Source: Cyclobacteriaceae bacterium (GTDB lineage Bacteria > Bacteroidota > Bacteroidia > Cytophagales > Cyclobacteriaceae). Taken from it: 64,000 bases of DNA. The notes under the pieces are model-generated. The model did no database searches, was not told where the DNA came from, and was given only the letters and a program-made list of their open reading frames with translations. The stretch covers positions 52,824 to 116,823 of the forward strand of contig JALHOT010000007.1 of assembly GCA_022842845.1 (NCBI GenBank), written 5' to 3'. Positions 16,960 through 27,377 of this stretch are shown here, one piece after another (within the stretch, counting starts at the first letter, position 1; each line of letters begins with the position of its first letter). The position numbers were made by a program, and so were the translations under genes.

Positions 16960-17529
16960 TTAATTGCCTTTGCCCATTTTATCCATTTCTTTTTCGAAAG
17001 TTTCTTTGAACTTCTCGTAATCGTAATCGATTTTCAGACGCTCGTCTTTAGATATTTTTTCGTTGTAAGCAGACACCAGATCAGCTGCTGAAAGTTCCAA
17101 AGCAATGTAAGTCTTGTAAGTACCTGCTTCAGTTTTCATCAGCTTTTCGCAAATTGTGCGTACACCTGTAATTGTCTGGTCTACAATTTCACGGTTCAAA
17201 CTCTCAAAACGCTCTTCCACTTCCTCTCTGTTATTCATTTCACGAGAGTTCACATAGTTGTCAGTAACTGTTTTTACAGTAGTCTGGATAGATTGAGCAA
17301 GTTCGTTGCGTGCGTTAGTCAAGGCCTTCTTTTTAGAGGTTTGCTGATCCTGGCTTTCACCAATTGAATTTGCACGGAAAACTTTATTAGTTGTAAAGTA
17401 CTCTGAGCCTGAGCATGGCACAATTACTTCTGTTTCACCTTTAGGTTTAGCAGTTTCTTTTTTGCCTTTACAGCCTACAGCAAAAGCAGCCACTGCTAGT
17501 ACAAGAAGGGAGTAGGTTAACTTTTTCAT
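16960..17529 (-). CDS. Small LPP20-like lipoprotein
   Basis: 189 aa from the ATG at 17529 (MKKLTYSLLV). Another ATG two codons earlier (17535) is equally open. The lipobox is AFAVGC. The mature part carries SKKKALTNARNELAQSIQTTVKTV and a segment AGTYKTYIALELSAADLV, the pattern of LPP20-type domains (helix with conserved Ala followed by a strand). The end is strongly charged (EKFKETFEKEMDKMGKGN). It stands next to a larger LPP20-type lipoprotein on the same strand (100 bp apart), suggesting a joint envelope role that is not known. Confidence 0.7.
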   Translation of the reverse strand: MKKLTYSLLVLAVAAFAVGCKGKKETAKPKGETEVIVPCSGSEYFTTNKVFRANSIGESQDQQTSKKKALTNARNELAQSIQTTVKTVTDNYVNSREMNNREEVEERFESLNREIVDQTITGVRTICEKLMKTEAGTYKTYIALELSAADLVSAYNEKISKDERLKIDYDYEKFKETFEKEMDKMGKGN

Positions 17530-17629
17530 AATCATCGTTTGTTTTGGTTATTATGGTCTTTGCAATTCTGATACCAATTTAGCTGACAATTGCCTGCTAT
17601 TTACAGATATCATTGATTTTCTTTGATTT

Positions 17630-18994
17630 TTACTGCAAAATGGTGCTTAGCAGCTCATTAAATTTTTCCTTTTCCAGGGTTTCCAAGCCTCTGTTGTAGG
17701 CATCCTGGCTTGAACGTTCGAAATCTAGTCCATAGCCCTTAATACGATCGAGGGTGGTTGTGTATATCACCTTGTTTTCTTTGGCAGCATAAACCTTGAT
17801 AACACTGGTTAAGTATGTAATATGAATACTACCATTAACAGAACCCTTTTCTGAGTCAGAGACTATTTCTAATAAAAGATCTGCCTTGCTTCTGTCATCC
17901 AAAAATTCGAAACCTGCGTTGCCTAACATGTTTTTTAATTTATTGGTGATCTGATAATTATTCTTGTTCTGACCAAGGCTCTTCTCCTCAGTCATTAAAT
18001 ACACCAAAGGGCGTTGAACTTTCATTACCACCTGTGCTGAGGGTACTTTAAAAGTCTTCGCGATGAGTGAATAAACTGGTGAATTAGCACTGCCACTTAA
18101 GGCATCGATATTTACCTTAACAACAACACTTTGCTCCAAATCACGGGAATCAATTTTATTAATTAGGATTTTCGCCTGACCATTCGCATCAGCCTTATAA
18201 TCAGGAAAAACGACACCTGCTCCTTTTACAAAAGCTGCAGCCAATGGTACAGCACCTGCGGGGGCGCCTATGTCTTTATTGATGACAGTAGCTATGACAG
18301 ACTGTGCATCTTGTGCTACTCTTCTATTTATTTTTAGCTGAGTTGGATTTACGGTCACCTCCAGCTTATCGAGTAGGGTTTGTATTCTGGCATATATTTC
18401 ATTGACCAATAAAATCTCTTTGTTGTCTACAGTTGCACGTATTGGATCAGCCAGGTACTTTTCTACTGTTCTCAAAGATTGAAAGTAAAAGCCCAGTGCC
18501 TGCAAACGTTCATTGCTATTTTCGGAAGCTAAGCCTTTCTTAAAATAATCGGTTGCTAATAAAGTTGCATTTCGTTTTTGTTCTTCCTTTATCTGGCGAT
18601 AGCGGGCAATGGAAAGGCGGTAATAAATCCAATAGTTTTTATCATCCTCCCAGGCATCTACTGTTTCAAATTCCTCTATTTCATCAGCAGCGGTTGTTTG
18701 TATAATCTGCTCATATCTTTCTGAGAACTCCTTATTCACATCCAGCTGAGATAGTACCGAAGTACTTGATACTTGTACCTTAATTTCTGACACCAGATCA
18801 TCGAGAGCACTCTTTTTTGCCGCTTGGATGTAGTTGTTCAATCCATCCTTGGCACTATGTCCGATCCCGGTATAATAGCCATCCTGATAAGGTTTAGTAC
18901 TTAACCAGGCAGGTTTGGGAGGTGCTTGGGTGCTTGGTTTACTAGCGCCACAAGCCAGGCAAATCAATACAAAAAGGAGGTAAAAATGCTTCAC
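17630..18994 (-). CDS. LPP20 family lipoprotein, large
   Basis: 454 aa; lipobox LICLAC at the N-terminus. The LPP20-like domain follows at about 25-130: PAWLSTKPYQDGYYTGIGHS, KSALDDLVSEIKVQVSS, NYWIYYRLSIARYRQI. The remainder is a helical part (YFKKGLASENSNERLQALGFY), an Ig-like beta part (about 215-315), and a C-terminal alpha/beta part with DLLLEIVSDSEKG. The same start (PxWxxxxP...YYxGIG) is seen in outer-membrane LPP20 proteins. It is the first gene of the pair with 16960-17529. Confidence 0.75.
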   Translation of the reverse strand: MKHFYLLFVLICLACGASKPSTQAPPKPAWLSTKPYQDGYYTGIGHSAKDGLNNYIQAAKKSALDDLVSEIKVQVSSTSVLSQLDVNKEFSERYEQIIQTTAADEIEEFETVDAWEDDKNYWIYYRLSIARYRQIKEEQKRNATLLATDYFKKGLASENSNERLQALGFYFQSLRTVEKYLADPIRATVDNKEILLVNEIYARIQTLLDKLEVTVNPTQLKINRRVAQDAQSVIATVINKDIGAPAGAVPLAAAFVKGAGVVFPDYKADANGQAKILINKIDSRDLEQSVVVKVNIDALSGSANSPVYSLIAKTFKVPSAQVVMKVQRPLVYLMTEEKSLGQNKNNYQITNKLKNMLGNAGFEFLDDRSKADLLLEIVSDSEKGSVNGSIHITYLTSVIKVYAAKENKVIYTTTLDRIKGYGLDFERSSQDAYNRGLETLEKEKFNELLSTILQ

Positions 18995-19094
18995 AGACAG
19001 TTTTTTAGGGTTTTATACCATTTCTCATGCCAATTACGTTAATAAAGCTAAATCCGATACAGCAAATCCAGTAACTTTATCTAAAATTTTAACT

Positions 19095-19586
19095 ATGAAG
19101 CGCCTGATCATAGCCTTGCTTTTGCTCTCAGCCTGCGATGACAGCCTAAAACCCGAAGAACGCTTTACGGGCAATGAGACTGTTTATAATCTGGAAGCAG
19201 GAAGCGAGTATGTAATTTCCGGTATGGTACTGGTGCAAGAAATGACAGACGGCAAGCCTTATGTTACTATTACCTTGGAAGGCACGGAAAATGGACTTCA
19301 ACACCCGGTTCACCTTCACTTGGGCGACTTGAGTCTTCCTGATGCCGAGATAGCGGCTTTGCTAAACCCTATTAATGGCAAAACTGGTAAAAGCGAAACC
19401 CTATTGAATACGCTGGCTAATGAGAGCACCATTAGTTATGATCAATTGCTAGACCTTAACGCCTCAATTAAAATTCATTTAGCCGAGTCAGGTGTTGGTC
19501 GTGATATCATTCTGGCAGGCACCAATATTGGTACAGCTACAACATCTTCACCCTCCGGGAGATTTGGTATAGTAATTTGTCAATGA
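19095..19586 (+). CDS. CHRD-like lipoprotein with HPVHLH motif
   Basis: 163 aa. Short lipoprotein signal MKRLIIALLLLSAC. The mature domain has GLQHPVHLHLGDL, a His cluster like that of CHRD and SOD-like beta domains. It ends GRDIILAGTNIG and RFGIVICQ. Metal binding through the histidines is possible but not shown. It is convergent with the acyltransferase gene (44 bp gap). Confidence 0.6.
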   Translation: MKRLIIALLLLSACDDSLKPEERFTGNETVYNLEAGSEYVISGMVLVQEMTDGKPYVTITLEGTENGLQHPVHLHLGDLSLPDAEIAALLNPINGKTGKSETLLNTLANESTISYDQLLDLNASIKIHLAESGVGRDIILAGTNIGTATTSSPSGRFGIVICQ

Positions 19587-19630
19587 GGATTTTGCTTGAG
19601 TCTTTTGTAATCTGAAATTATTCAAAACAC

Positions 19631-20551
19631 TTAGCGAATTTCCTGACCTGGTTGGGTCTTCCATCGCTCATGCATCCACACCCATTGATCAGGATACTTT
19701 CGAATCTGCTCTTCAATAAAATTAGTGTAACGCTGCGTATTCTCGACTAAATCCACTTCCTCATTATTGGTAATCGTTGTTTCGATTGCTGGCATAAAGT
19801 GCATGTGCTGCATGCCATCATCACCCAAATGAATAAAGGTGGGGACTACAACAGCGCCAGTTTTGATGGCAAAGGCGGCAGCCCCTACGGGTGTGGCAGC
19901 CGGTCGACCAAAGAAATTAACAAAACGGCTTTTTACTTTAGTATCCTGATCAATTAATATTGCCAAAGAGCCACCTGATTTAAGTTCCTTCAATAGCCGG
20001 AACATTTCTTTGCCACGTTCAACGGCAATGGCTCCATGGGCATTTCTTTGCTTCCACAATAATTCATTTAAACGTGGATCTTTAAGCGGTGTTCCAATGA
20101 TTAAAGGTCGTAAACCTTTTAATGACATATAGGTGACTTGTAAGTCGAAAGCCCCTAGGTGACAAGCCAAAAAGATAACGCCTTTGTTTTGCGCTTTAGC
20201 TACTTCAAAATTTTGATAACCATGAATCACTAGAAACCTGTTCATATCCTCCAGGGTACGTACGCTGGTGGCACGTAAAATTTCGCCTGTATTCTTGCCA
20301 AGCATCATGAAATTGCGCTTAGCCAGTGCTTTTACCTTTTTAGCTGGCATATACGGGAATGCTATACGAATGTGTTGGTGCATGAGCCTGCGGGTTCTTG
20401 CAGCAAAGAGGTAGCCCAGTCTTCCCAAAAAACCACAGAAACCAAGCCATGCATTACGCGGGATGTTATTCGAAACAGCAATCAGAAAACGCACTAACCA
20501 ATACACAACACCATAGCGGAAAGGACGAATATATGGTTTGAGATTGAACAT
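19631..20551 (-). CDS. LpxL/HtrB-type lysophospholipid (lipid A) acyltransferase
   Basis: 306 aa from the ATG at 20551. A GTG start at 20587 is open, but it would lie upstream of a perfect -7 match TATATTTG (20564-20557) that ends only five bases before this ATG. One N-terminal membrane segment anchors the enzyme. The catalytic HX4D is ACHLGAFDLQ, and GSLAILIDQDTKVKSRFVNFFGRPAAT is the second conserved block. Family members add secondary acyl chains to lipid A at the inner membrane. It is divergent from the sixA-like gene. Confidence 0.88.
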   Translation of the reverse strand: MFNLKPYIRPFRYGVVYWLVRFLIAVSNNIPRNAWLGFCGFLGRLGYLFAARTRRLMHQHIRIAFPYMPAKKVKALAKRNFMMLGKNTGEILRATSVRTLEDMNRFLVIHGYQNFEVAKAQNKGVIFLACHLGAFDLQVTYMSLKGLRPLIIGTPLKDPRLNELLWKQRNAHGAIAVERGKEMFRLLKELKSGGSLAILIDQDTKVKSRFVNFFGRPAATPVGAAAFAIKTGAVVVPTFIHLGDDGMQHMHFMPAIETTITNNEEVDLVENTQRYTNFIEEQIRKYPDQWVWMHERWKTQPGQEIR

Positions 20552-20614
20552 GGTTGCAAATATACATGCAATCGATGGCTCATTCACAGTCTGGCAAATT
20601 TTGTAATTTCAGAC

Positions 20615-21118
20615 ATGAAAAAGGTGTTCCTGATTCGACATGCTAAATCAAGTTGGGAAAACCCAACCCTGGATGATTTTTCAAGGCCACTGAATGAACG
20701 CGGCCAAAGAAATGCACCACGTATGGCCAAGCGACTCAAAGAAAAGCGTTTGGTGCTGGACCTGATTATTAGCAGTCCTGCTTTAAGGGCTATTGATACC
20801 GCCAAAATCATGGCTGATATATTAAACTATCCTAAAAATAATATTCAAACTATTCCAACCCTATACCACGCATCACCAGAAAAAATTATAGATATCTTAA
20901 AAAACATCAAGGACAAATACAATACGGTAATGCTAGTAGGCCATAACCCAGGCCTTACCGAATTGGCTGATGAAATGGTTGAACTGGATATCAACAATAT
21001 CCCAACATGTGGCATAGTAGCACTTGCATTCACTATTCAATCATGGAAAGAGTTGGGATCAGAAAAGGCAGAACTTCTGTTTTACGATTACCCTAAAAAG
21101 AAACCGCAAGAAGATTAG
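20615..21118 (+). CDS. SixA-like histidine phosphatase
   Basis: 167 aa histidine phosphatase (phosphoglycerate mutase fold). The catalytic RHG-type motif is FLIRHAKSSW at the N-terminus, and the second His is in LVGHNPGLTELAD. The short length and the KSSW after RHA are typical of SixA, which removes phosphate from His-phosphotransfer domains in Proteobacteria. The substrate in Bacteroidota is not established. It ends convergently with the DUF4421 gene. Confidence 0.88.
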   Translation: MKKVFLIRHAKSSWENPTLDDFSRPLNERGQRNAPRMAKRLKEKRLVLDLIISSPALRAIDTAKIMADILNYPKNNIQTIPTLYHASPEKIIDILKNIKDKYNTVMLVGHNPGLTELADEMVELDINNIPTCGIVALAFTIQSWKELGSEKAELLFYDYPKKKPQED

Positions 21119-21230
21119 TTGATTGAAAGGTTTTGTTAAATAATAGTGTTCATTTTTAAGATGGCTGCTACCTTACATTGATCAATTGATGGTACCAGCA
21201 AAAAAGAATAACAGCTGCGAACAGAAGTAT

Positions 21231-22307
21231 TTAAATCTTAAAAGGGATAAAGTCTACCGCACGCTTCTTGAGAATACCAACCTCCTGAAAACGCCAGCCT
21301 AGCATCATTTTAAAGAAACCTGTCGAATTCGATACTCGAAAATCTTCAATCTTCAGATTTCTTGACTGATTCACAAAACCTACTCCGGCAAAGAACCTGT
21401 CATTGTTATACCCCACTCCTAAACGCAATACCGAAATACTATTAATAGATACATTGTATCGTTCATCCCCATCACTTTTCTTAAGATAAGTCCAGTTGTG
21501 TGCAGGGCCTATACCAAAAGTAAGATTAACAAAAAAGTTTTTATAAACGAGGTTATGTGTGTAGCCGGGGGCTATGCCGAGAGTAGTGAAACGCAAAGCA
21601 ACAAAATCTGCATTTTCGCTAAAGCGTTCTCGGTTACTAATTGAAAGGATTACTGAATCACCATCCATCCTAAATGAATTGATGGTACCCGTTACGAACC
21701 AAGAGCCTCTGCTGTATAATTGTTGCTCAGCAAAATTGTAAGATGATCTGAATGAAAACTTATCGCGGTTAAAGGTATAGATTCCAGCAGTACCAAAATT
21801 TCGCGTAACAATATCAGCCCGCTGAGGAAAAGGTTGATCTTTTAAAACTGGAGTAAAAGAATCACTCAAATAAAATCCCTGATATCGCTGTCTGTATACA
21901 TCAAAACCCCAATACTTGCCTAATGCATTGAGCTGAAAGTCCGAGGCTTCTGTTTTACCATAGCGTGCCACACTTTGTTCGTTGATGGGTACAGCCAGGG
22001 CTAATTCAAAAGCTACTTCAAAAAGATAGAAACCCATACCCATACTGACAGAGTTGTTTGGCTTGAAAACAACACGTCTGCCGTTATCAACTAAACTTCT
22101 GGCTTCTACCTCCAAAGAGCGTTGCTTAATAACAGGCCAAACAAAAAAATGATCAGGATAACCTCTTACAAATTTACTCCTGATTGAATCACGAACTTGT
22201 TTTCTTCTCTTTCCATCATCCTCTTCCTCGTTGAACAACAGTTCATCATCGCTCTGTGCCCGTAAGGCAAAAGCGCTCAAGAAACATATGGCAAAGAGAA
22301 TTCTCAT
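21231..22307 (-). CDS. DUF4421 family outer-membrane-like protein
   Basis: 358 aa with signal peptide MRILFAICFLSAFALRAQ. The mature part is beta-rich with alternating aromatic residues (YLFEVAFELALAVPIN, FVNLTFGIGPAHNW, DRFFAGVGFVNQSR) and ends FKMMLGWRFQEVG, typical of DUF4421, a Bacteroidota family probably forming an outer-membrane barrel. Its start codon overlaps the hslU stop (TAATG), so it is translationally coupled to hslU and is the last gene of the lon-porQ-hslU unit. Confidence 0.8.
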   Translation of the reverse strand: MRILFAICFLSAFALRAQSDDELLFNEEEDDGKRRKQVRDSIRSKFVRGYPDHFFVWPVIKQRSLEVEARSLVDNGRRVVFKPNNSVSMGMGFYLFEVAFELALAVPINEQSVARYGKTEASDFQLNALGKYWGFDVYRQRYQGFYLSDSFTPVLKDQPFPQRADIVTRNFGTAGIYTFNRDKFSFRSSYNFAEQQLYSRGSWFVTGTINSFRMDGDSVILSISNRERFSENADFVALRFTTLGIAPGYTHNLVYKNFFVNLTFGIGPAHNWTYLKKSDGDERYNVSINSISVLRLGVGYNNDRFFAGVGFVNQSRNLKIEDFRVSNSTGFFKMMLGWRFQEVGILKKRAVDFIPFKI

Positions 22308-23695
22308 TACAAAATGTATTCGCTGAGATCTCGATTCTTCACCAAGTTACCCAGACGCTCCTTCACCATTTGGGCATTAATGATAATACGCGCATTGGCA
22401 CCAATTTTATCCGGGACATCAAATAAGAATTCATTGAGCAACCGACTCATTACAGTGTGCAAACGTCTTGCCCCGATATTCTCAACTTCCGCATTAATGG
22501 CAAAAGCAGTGTTGGCTATTTCTTCGATAGCGTCCTCACCGAATTCTATATGAACATCCTCTGCTTCGAAAAGTGCCTGATATTGTTTGGTAAGCGCATT
22601 GCGTGGGTCTTTCAATATATGGATAAAATCATCTTTCGTTAAATTGGTTAGCTCAACCCGGATAGGGAAACGACCCTGAAGCTCAGGAATAAGATCGGAA
22701 GGCTTTGATACATGAAAGGCACCCGCAGCCACGAAAAGCACATGATCCGTTTTGATTACACCATGCTTAGTATTAACGGTACTCCCCTCAACAATGGGTA
22801 ATAAATCTCTTTGTACTCCTTCACGGCTTACATCTGGCCCTCCCCCTTTTCCATGAGAGGAGGCTATTTTATCTATCTCGTCAATGAATATGATGCCAGC
22901 ATCTTCGGCCCTGCGTATTGCTTCTTCCTTCACCTCATCCATATCGATGAGTTTAGAAACTTCTTCCTCGAATAGAATACGCCTTGCTTCCGCTACCGTT
23001 ACTTTTCGTTTCTTACTTTTTTTGGGCATCATGCCGCTAAGCATCTCTTGAAGATTCATCATAGAAGCTTCATCCATCATGCCAGCGCCAATCATACCCA
23101 CGTTAGATCCGCTGCTTCCCTTCATGTTAATCTCAATTTTTCTCTCTTCAAGCTCCCCATTTTTAATCTTTTCACGGAATAAATTACGGGTTCTTTCATT
23201 GAGTTCTGCATCACTGGCAGGGGCCTCATCTCCTCCTGTAAAACCACTGGCCTTCGCTGCTTGCACTTTTAAAGGTGGAATTAGAGCATCCAAAATAATT
23301 TCCTCTACTGCTTGATTGGCCTTTTCTTTCACCTCTTCTTTTTTCTTTGCCTTGACCATGTTCACCGACTGTTCCACTAAGTCCCGTACCATGCTCTCAA
23401 CATCACGCCCCACATAGCCTACCTCTGTAAATTTTGATGCTTCTACTTTTACAAAAGGTGCATCGGCAATTTTGGCTAGCCTGCGTGCTATTTCTGTTTT
23501 ACCAACACCAGTAGCTCCAATCATTAAAATATTATTGGGGATGATTTCATTCCGCATATCACCTTTAACATGCATGCGTCTCCAGCGGTTGCGCAAAGCG
23601 ATAGCCACATTGCGCTTAGCATCATGTTGTCCAACTATATACTTATCTAGCTCAGCCACAATTTGCTGCGGTGTTAAAAAACCTCCTTCTATCAT
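22307..23695 (-). CDS. hslU: ATP-dependent protease ATPase subunit HslU
   Basis: AAA+ unfoldase that works with the HslV peptidase, 462 aa. Start MIEGGFLTPQQIVAELDKYI; Walker A GATGVGKTE; pore loop GYVGRDVES; I-domain at about 110-240; Walker B IIFIDEIDK; C-terminal tail DLSEYIL, which in the family docks into HslV, so a working complex is expected. hslV is not in this window. The start overlaps the porQ stop by ATGA, and the stop overlaps the DUF4421 start by TAATG. Confidence 0.95.
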   Translation of the reverse strand: MIEGGFLTPQQIVAELDKYIVGQHDAKRNVAIALRNRWRRMHVKGDMRNEIIPNNILMIGATGVGKTEIARRLAKIADAPFVKVEASKFTEVGYVGRDVESMVRDLVEQSVNMVKAKKKEEVKEKANQAVEEIILDALIPPLKVQAAKASGFTGGDEAPASDAELNERTRNLFREKIKNGELEERKIEINMKGSSGSNVGMIGAGMMDEASMMNLQEMLSGMMPKKSKKRKVTVAEARRILFEEEVSKLIDMDEVKEEAIRRAEDAGIIFIDEIDKIASSHGKGGGPDVSREGVQRDLLPIVEGSTVNTKHGVIKTDHVLFVAAGAFHVSKPSDLIPELQGRFPIRVELTNLTKDDFIHILKDPRNALTKQYQALFEAEDVHIEFGEDAIEEIANTAFAINAEVENIGARRLHTVMSRLLNEFLFDVPDKIGANARIIINAQMVKERLGNLVKNRDLSEYIL

Positions 23696-24708
23696 ATCTT
23701 TTCGTATTTACGAATCATCTTACCAATATTTGATGCTAGTGTAAAACCATAACTCGCTTGTCTGGGACCATAACTTACCCTACTCATTACCAGTTCAAGC
23801 GATTTTATCTGGATCGACAAACCAAAAGACAGGCCAGCACCCCCTCCTAGCGTTTCTACTGCCAATTCCTGACGTCTCCGAAAATTATAGCCAATCAGCA
23901 CATTTACATTTTTATTGAGTAATAATTCAGTGCCAACATTGATATGGCGCATCACCTGATCCAGTACTGTGGCTGAAGTATTGGATGCTTCAAAAGAAGC
24001 ATAGTCAGTTAAATCGAAGGCTGTTAAAGAAAAGCGAAAGGGCATGTACTGGGGCTTAAAAGTAGTGCCGACCTGAACATCAAAAGGAAGTCTTGTACTA
24101 CTGCTCTCGGTATAATCAGTTAAAATCAAACCTATGTTTTTAACAGCCAGACCAATGGTAAGGTTTTGCTTCGGATGGATAAATAATCCACCCAAATCAA
24201 TTGCAGTGGCCGCAGAGCGAAATCCGGCCAGATTAGAAAAAATTGTTTTAAAGGTTAATCCAAAACGAAAAGCATTGCTTGTATAAAACTTGCCAAGCAT
24301 CAAAGCAGTCTCTCCGGAGGTAAAGGTACCCAGACTGGCACCAGTCGCATCATAACTATCTATGGAGCCATAATTAAAATGCTGTACACCGAGGTTGATG
24401 GTGCCAATCTTTTTAAATGAGTGCTGGTAAGCAAAATTAGCCTGGCCAATATCCGCTAAATAAAATTGATAGTTAAGGGAACCAAAGTTGTTTAAAGTAT
24501 CACCAGCCAAAGCAACATTTGAACTGAATAAATTAACATCTCTATCATTGAGCGATACATTCACACCCCCGAGAGCAGCAAGCCTTGCATTTGCCGGCAC
24601 GTGTAAGAAAGTGTAGGCACTTTGTCCGTACAGCTCTTGCCCAAAAAAGAAGAAACAGACCATCAGCATGGCCTGTTTCAATATCTGATGTCCCCAAGTT
24701 ATCCTCAT
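23692..24708 (-). CDS. porQ: Type IX secretion system protein PorQ
   Basis: 338 aa from the ATG at 24708 (MRITWGHQIL), which gives a signal peptide with the core MLMVCFFFFGQELYGQ. Earlier starts at 24759 and 24795 are open, the last overlapping lon. The mature part begins SAYTFLHVPANARLAALGG, the PorQ hallmark, followed by a beta barrel ending RVSYGPRQASYGFTLA. PorQ works with PorU, PorV and PorZ in the attachment complex that processes T9SS cargo at the outer membrane. It lies between lon and hslU. Confidence 0.88.
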   Translation of the reverse strand: MRITWGHQILKQAMLMVCFFFFGQELYGQSAYTFLHVPANARLAALGGVNVSLNDRDVNLFSSNVALAGDTLNNFGSLNYQFYLADIGQANFAYQHSFKKIGTINLGVQHFNYGSIDSYDATGASLGTFTSGETALMLGKFYTSNAFRFGLTFKTIFSNLAGFRSAATAIDLGGLFIHPKQNLTIGLAVKNIGLILTDYTESSSTRLPFDVQVGTTFKPQYMPFRFSLTAFDLTDYASFEASNTSATVLDQVMRHINVGTELLLNKNVNVLIGYNFRRRQELAVETLGGGAGLSFGLSIQIKSLELVMSRVSYGPRQASYGFTLASNIGKMIRKYEKI

Positions 24709-24766
24709 CTGATTGTTGCGGTAAAAATGCCGCTTAATTGCTTGATACACAACAATCATGAATGAA

Positions 24767-27223
24767 TCAGGCCGGTGCTTTTTCTGCGAACACAAACTGC
24801 ATTGGCTTCTCCACTGTATCTTTTAACAAGGCGATTTTCAAGACTTCCGCCACATTTGATACAAAATGAAACTTTAAGCCTTTTATGTAGTGCTTTTCAA
24901 TTTCTTCGATATCGCGTTTATTCTTCTCGCTTAACACAATCTCCTTAATACCGCTGCGCTTTGCCGCGAGGATCTTTTCTTTGATACCTCCTACTGGTAA
25001 CACTTTGCCCCTGAGGGTGATTTCCCCTGTCATGGCAAGGTTTTGCTTTACCTTACGCTGGGTGAATATAGAGGCGAGGGATGTTAACATAGTGATACCT
25101 GCAGAAGGTCCGTCTTTAGGGACAGCCCCAGCCGGTACGTGTATATGCAAATCATATTGCTGAAATAAGCGATGGTCAATATTCAAATCATCGGCATTAG
25201 ACTTAAGATACGAGAGAGCAGCCATGGCTGATTCTTTCATCACATCGCCTAACTGGCCGGATATAGTCAACGCTCCTTTGCCCCTATTAAGACTTGATTC
25301 TACAAATAAAATTTCTCCCCCCACCTGGGTCCAGGCTAAACCAGTAACAACGCCAGCTACCTCATTTCCCTGGTATAATTCATCATCAAAAATTTCTGCC
25401 CCCAGTACCTTCCTTACCGTGTCAGCATTAATCTCCTTTTCGTACTCTTCCTCCATGGCTACTGCCTTCGCTACGTTGCGTACCATGGTGCCAATCTTTC
25501 TTTCTAAAGTACGAACACCAGATTCGCGGGTGTAACTCTCGATAATCTTTTCTACTGCTTCCTTGCTAAACTTTACATCTTTAGGATTGAGACCATGCTC
25601 CTTCAATTGCTTGGGCACAAGGTGTTTCATGGCAATATCCACTTTCTCTTCACGAGTGTAACCGGTAATCTCAATGATCTCCATGCGATCGCGCAAAGCA
25701 GGTTGGATGGTATCAAGCGAATTTGCTGTAGCGATGAACAAGACCTTAGACAGATCGTAATCAACTTCTAAGTAGTTATCGACAAAAGCATTGTTCTGCT
25801 CAGGATCCAACACCTCCAACATGGCAGAAGATGGGTCTCCTCTAAAATCAGCCCGCAGCTTGTCTATCTCATCTAAAATAAAAACGGGATTAGATGATTG
25901 TGACTTTTTAATATTCTGCAAGACCTTACCTGGCATAGCCCCTACGTATGTCTTTCTGTGTCCTCTTATTTCAGCCTCATCGTGCACACCACCTAAAGAC
26001 ATGCGTACATATTTTCTATTGAGTGCTTTTGCGATTGACTTACCCAAAGAGGTTTTACCCACACCTGGGGGTCCGTACAGACACAAAATCGGTCCTTTCA
26101 TATCACGCTTTAACTTTAGCACAGCCAGGTATTCCAAAATGCGTGTCTTTACTTTTTCTAAACCAGAGTGATCCTGGTCAAGAATCTTCTTAGCTTTTTT
26201 AAGATCAAAATCATCAACAGTGTATTCCTGCCATGGTAAGTCAAGCATGAACTCCACATAGTTCATCCCAATGGGAAATTCTGCTGCCTGAGGATTGACT
26301 CTTGAAAGTTTATCTAATTCTTTGTTAAACTGTTTAAGAGCATCTGCACTCCACTTCTTAGACTCACCTCGTTTACGAAGCACTTCTATTTCCTTATCCG
26401 GACCATCGAAGCCTAATTCATCTTGCAACACACGAATCTGTTGTCGCAGGTAGTAGTCGCGCTGCTGCTGATCGATGTCGGTATGTACCTTCTTTTGAAT
26501 TTCACTTTTTATTTCCAGCATTTGAATCTCGCGCGACATGTACTGCAAAAGCAGTGTACCACGGTCGATAATATTAGGTGTCTCCAGAATCTTTTGCTTA
26601 TCCGAAACATCTACATTTAAGTTAGATGATAGAAAATTGATAAGGAAAGACATACTTTGAATGTTATCCAAAGCAACCTGAGCTTCTTGTGGGATCTCAG
26701 GATTCAACTTAAGAATCTTTAAAGCAGCCTCTTTTAAAGATTGTACTATTGCCTTTGCCTCACGACCATTTAAGTTGGCTTTGGTTTCGCCCAATAGTTC
26801 TATGCGCGCAGTCAGGTAAGGCTCTTCTTGCACAAACTCTTTTATACTGAAGCGATTTTTTCCTTGAATGATAATAGTGGTATTGCCATCTGGCAATACC
26901 AACATTTTGATGATACGTGCTACCGTACCAATTCTATAGATATCATCAACAGTTGGCTCCTCTTGCTGTGCATTTTTTTGAGGTAAAACACCAATGATGC
27001 GGTTTCCCTGATAAGCCTTCTTAACGAGTTTGATAGATTTTTGACGGCCCACCGTAATAGGAATTACCACACCTGGAAACAGTACGGTGTTTTTGATGGG
27101 AAGTATGGGCAACTCTTCTGGTAAATCTTCTGCTTTCAAATCAGTTTCCTGTTCCGGATTGATCATCTGGATCAGGTCATCATTCTCTTCCTGTACGAGT
27201 TGTATCGGTTTATTTCTGAACAT
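24767..27223 (-). CDS. lon: ATP-dependent endopeptidase Lon
   Basis: 818 aa from the ATG at 27223; an ATG five codons earlier (27238) is equally possible. The N-terminal substrate domain begins [14 protein letters not shown]. The AAA+ module has [13 protein letters not shown] and [10 protein letters not shown]; the peptidase domain has the Ser of [11 protein letters not shown] and the Lys of [13 protein letters not shown], the Ser-Lys dyad. It degrades damaged and regulatory proteins in the cytoplasm. It is the first gene of the tightly packed unit lon-porQ-hslU-DUF4421. Confidence 0.96.
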   Translation of the reverse strand: MFRNKPIQLVQEENDDLIQMINPEQETDLKAEDLPEELPILPIKNTVLFPGVVIPITVGRQKSIKLVKKAYQGNRIIGVLPQKNAQQEEPTVDDIYRIGTVARIIKMLVLPDGNTTIIIQGKNRFSIKEFVQEEPYLTARIELLGETKANLNGREAKAIVQSLKEAALKILKLNPEIPQEAQVALDNIQSMSFLINFLSSNLNVDVSDKQKILETPNIIDRGTLLLQYMSREIQMLEIKSEIQKKVHTDIDQQQRDYYLRQQIRVLQDELGFDGPDKEIEVLRKRGESKKWSADALKQFNKELDKLSRVNPQAAEFPIGMNYVEFMLDLPWQEYTVDDFDLKKAKKILDQDHSGLEKVKTRILEYLAVLKLKRDMKGPILCLYGPPGVGKTSLGKSIAKALNRKYVRMSLGGVHDEAEIRGHRKTYVGAMPGKVLQNIKKSQSSNPVFILDEIDKLRADFRGDPSSAMLEVLDPEQNNAFVDNYLEVDYDLSKVLFIATANSLDTIQPALRDRMEIIEITGYTREEKVDIAMKHLVPKQLKEHGLNPKDVKFSKEAVEKIIESYTRESGVRTLERKIGTMVRNVAKAVAMEEEYEKEINADTVRKVLGAEIFDDELYQGNEVAGVVTGLAWTQVGGEILFVESSLNRGKGALTISGQLGDVMKESAMAALSYLKSNADDLNIDHRLFQQYDLHIHVPAGAVPKDGPSAGITMLTSLASIFTQRKVKQNLAMTGEITLRGKVLPVGGIKEKILAAKRSGIKEIVLSEKNKRDIEEIEKHYIKGLKFHFVSNVAEVLKIALLKDTVEKPMQFVFAEKAPA

Positions 27224-27377
27224 GTAAGATGGTGCCAAAATGGCAATATTAGTCAGTTAGTATGTATTAACGTAAAGTCTTGCCTGTAGGACAATAGTAA
27301 TGCCAATGGGTTTGTAAAAGAAGGGAAATTATGTCAACTTTAACAAGAAGGCCATTTTTTTACCAACCCACTTAGGT

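Noticed and set aside
21160..21215. Terminator between the sixA-like and DUF4421 genes
   Set aside because: A hairpin with arms GCTGCTACC and GGTACCAGC exists, but the A run is on the wrong side for either gene.
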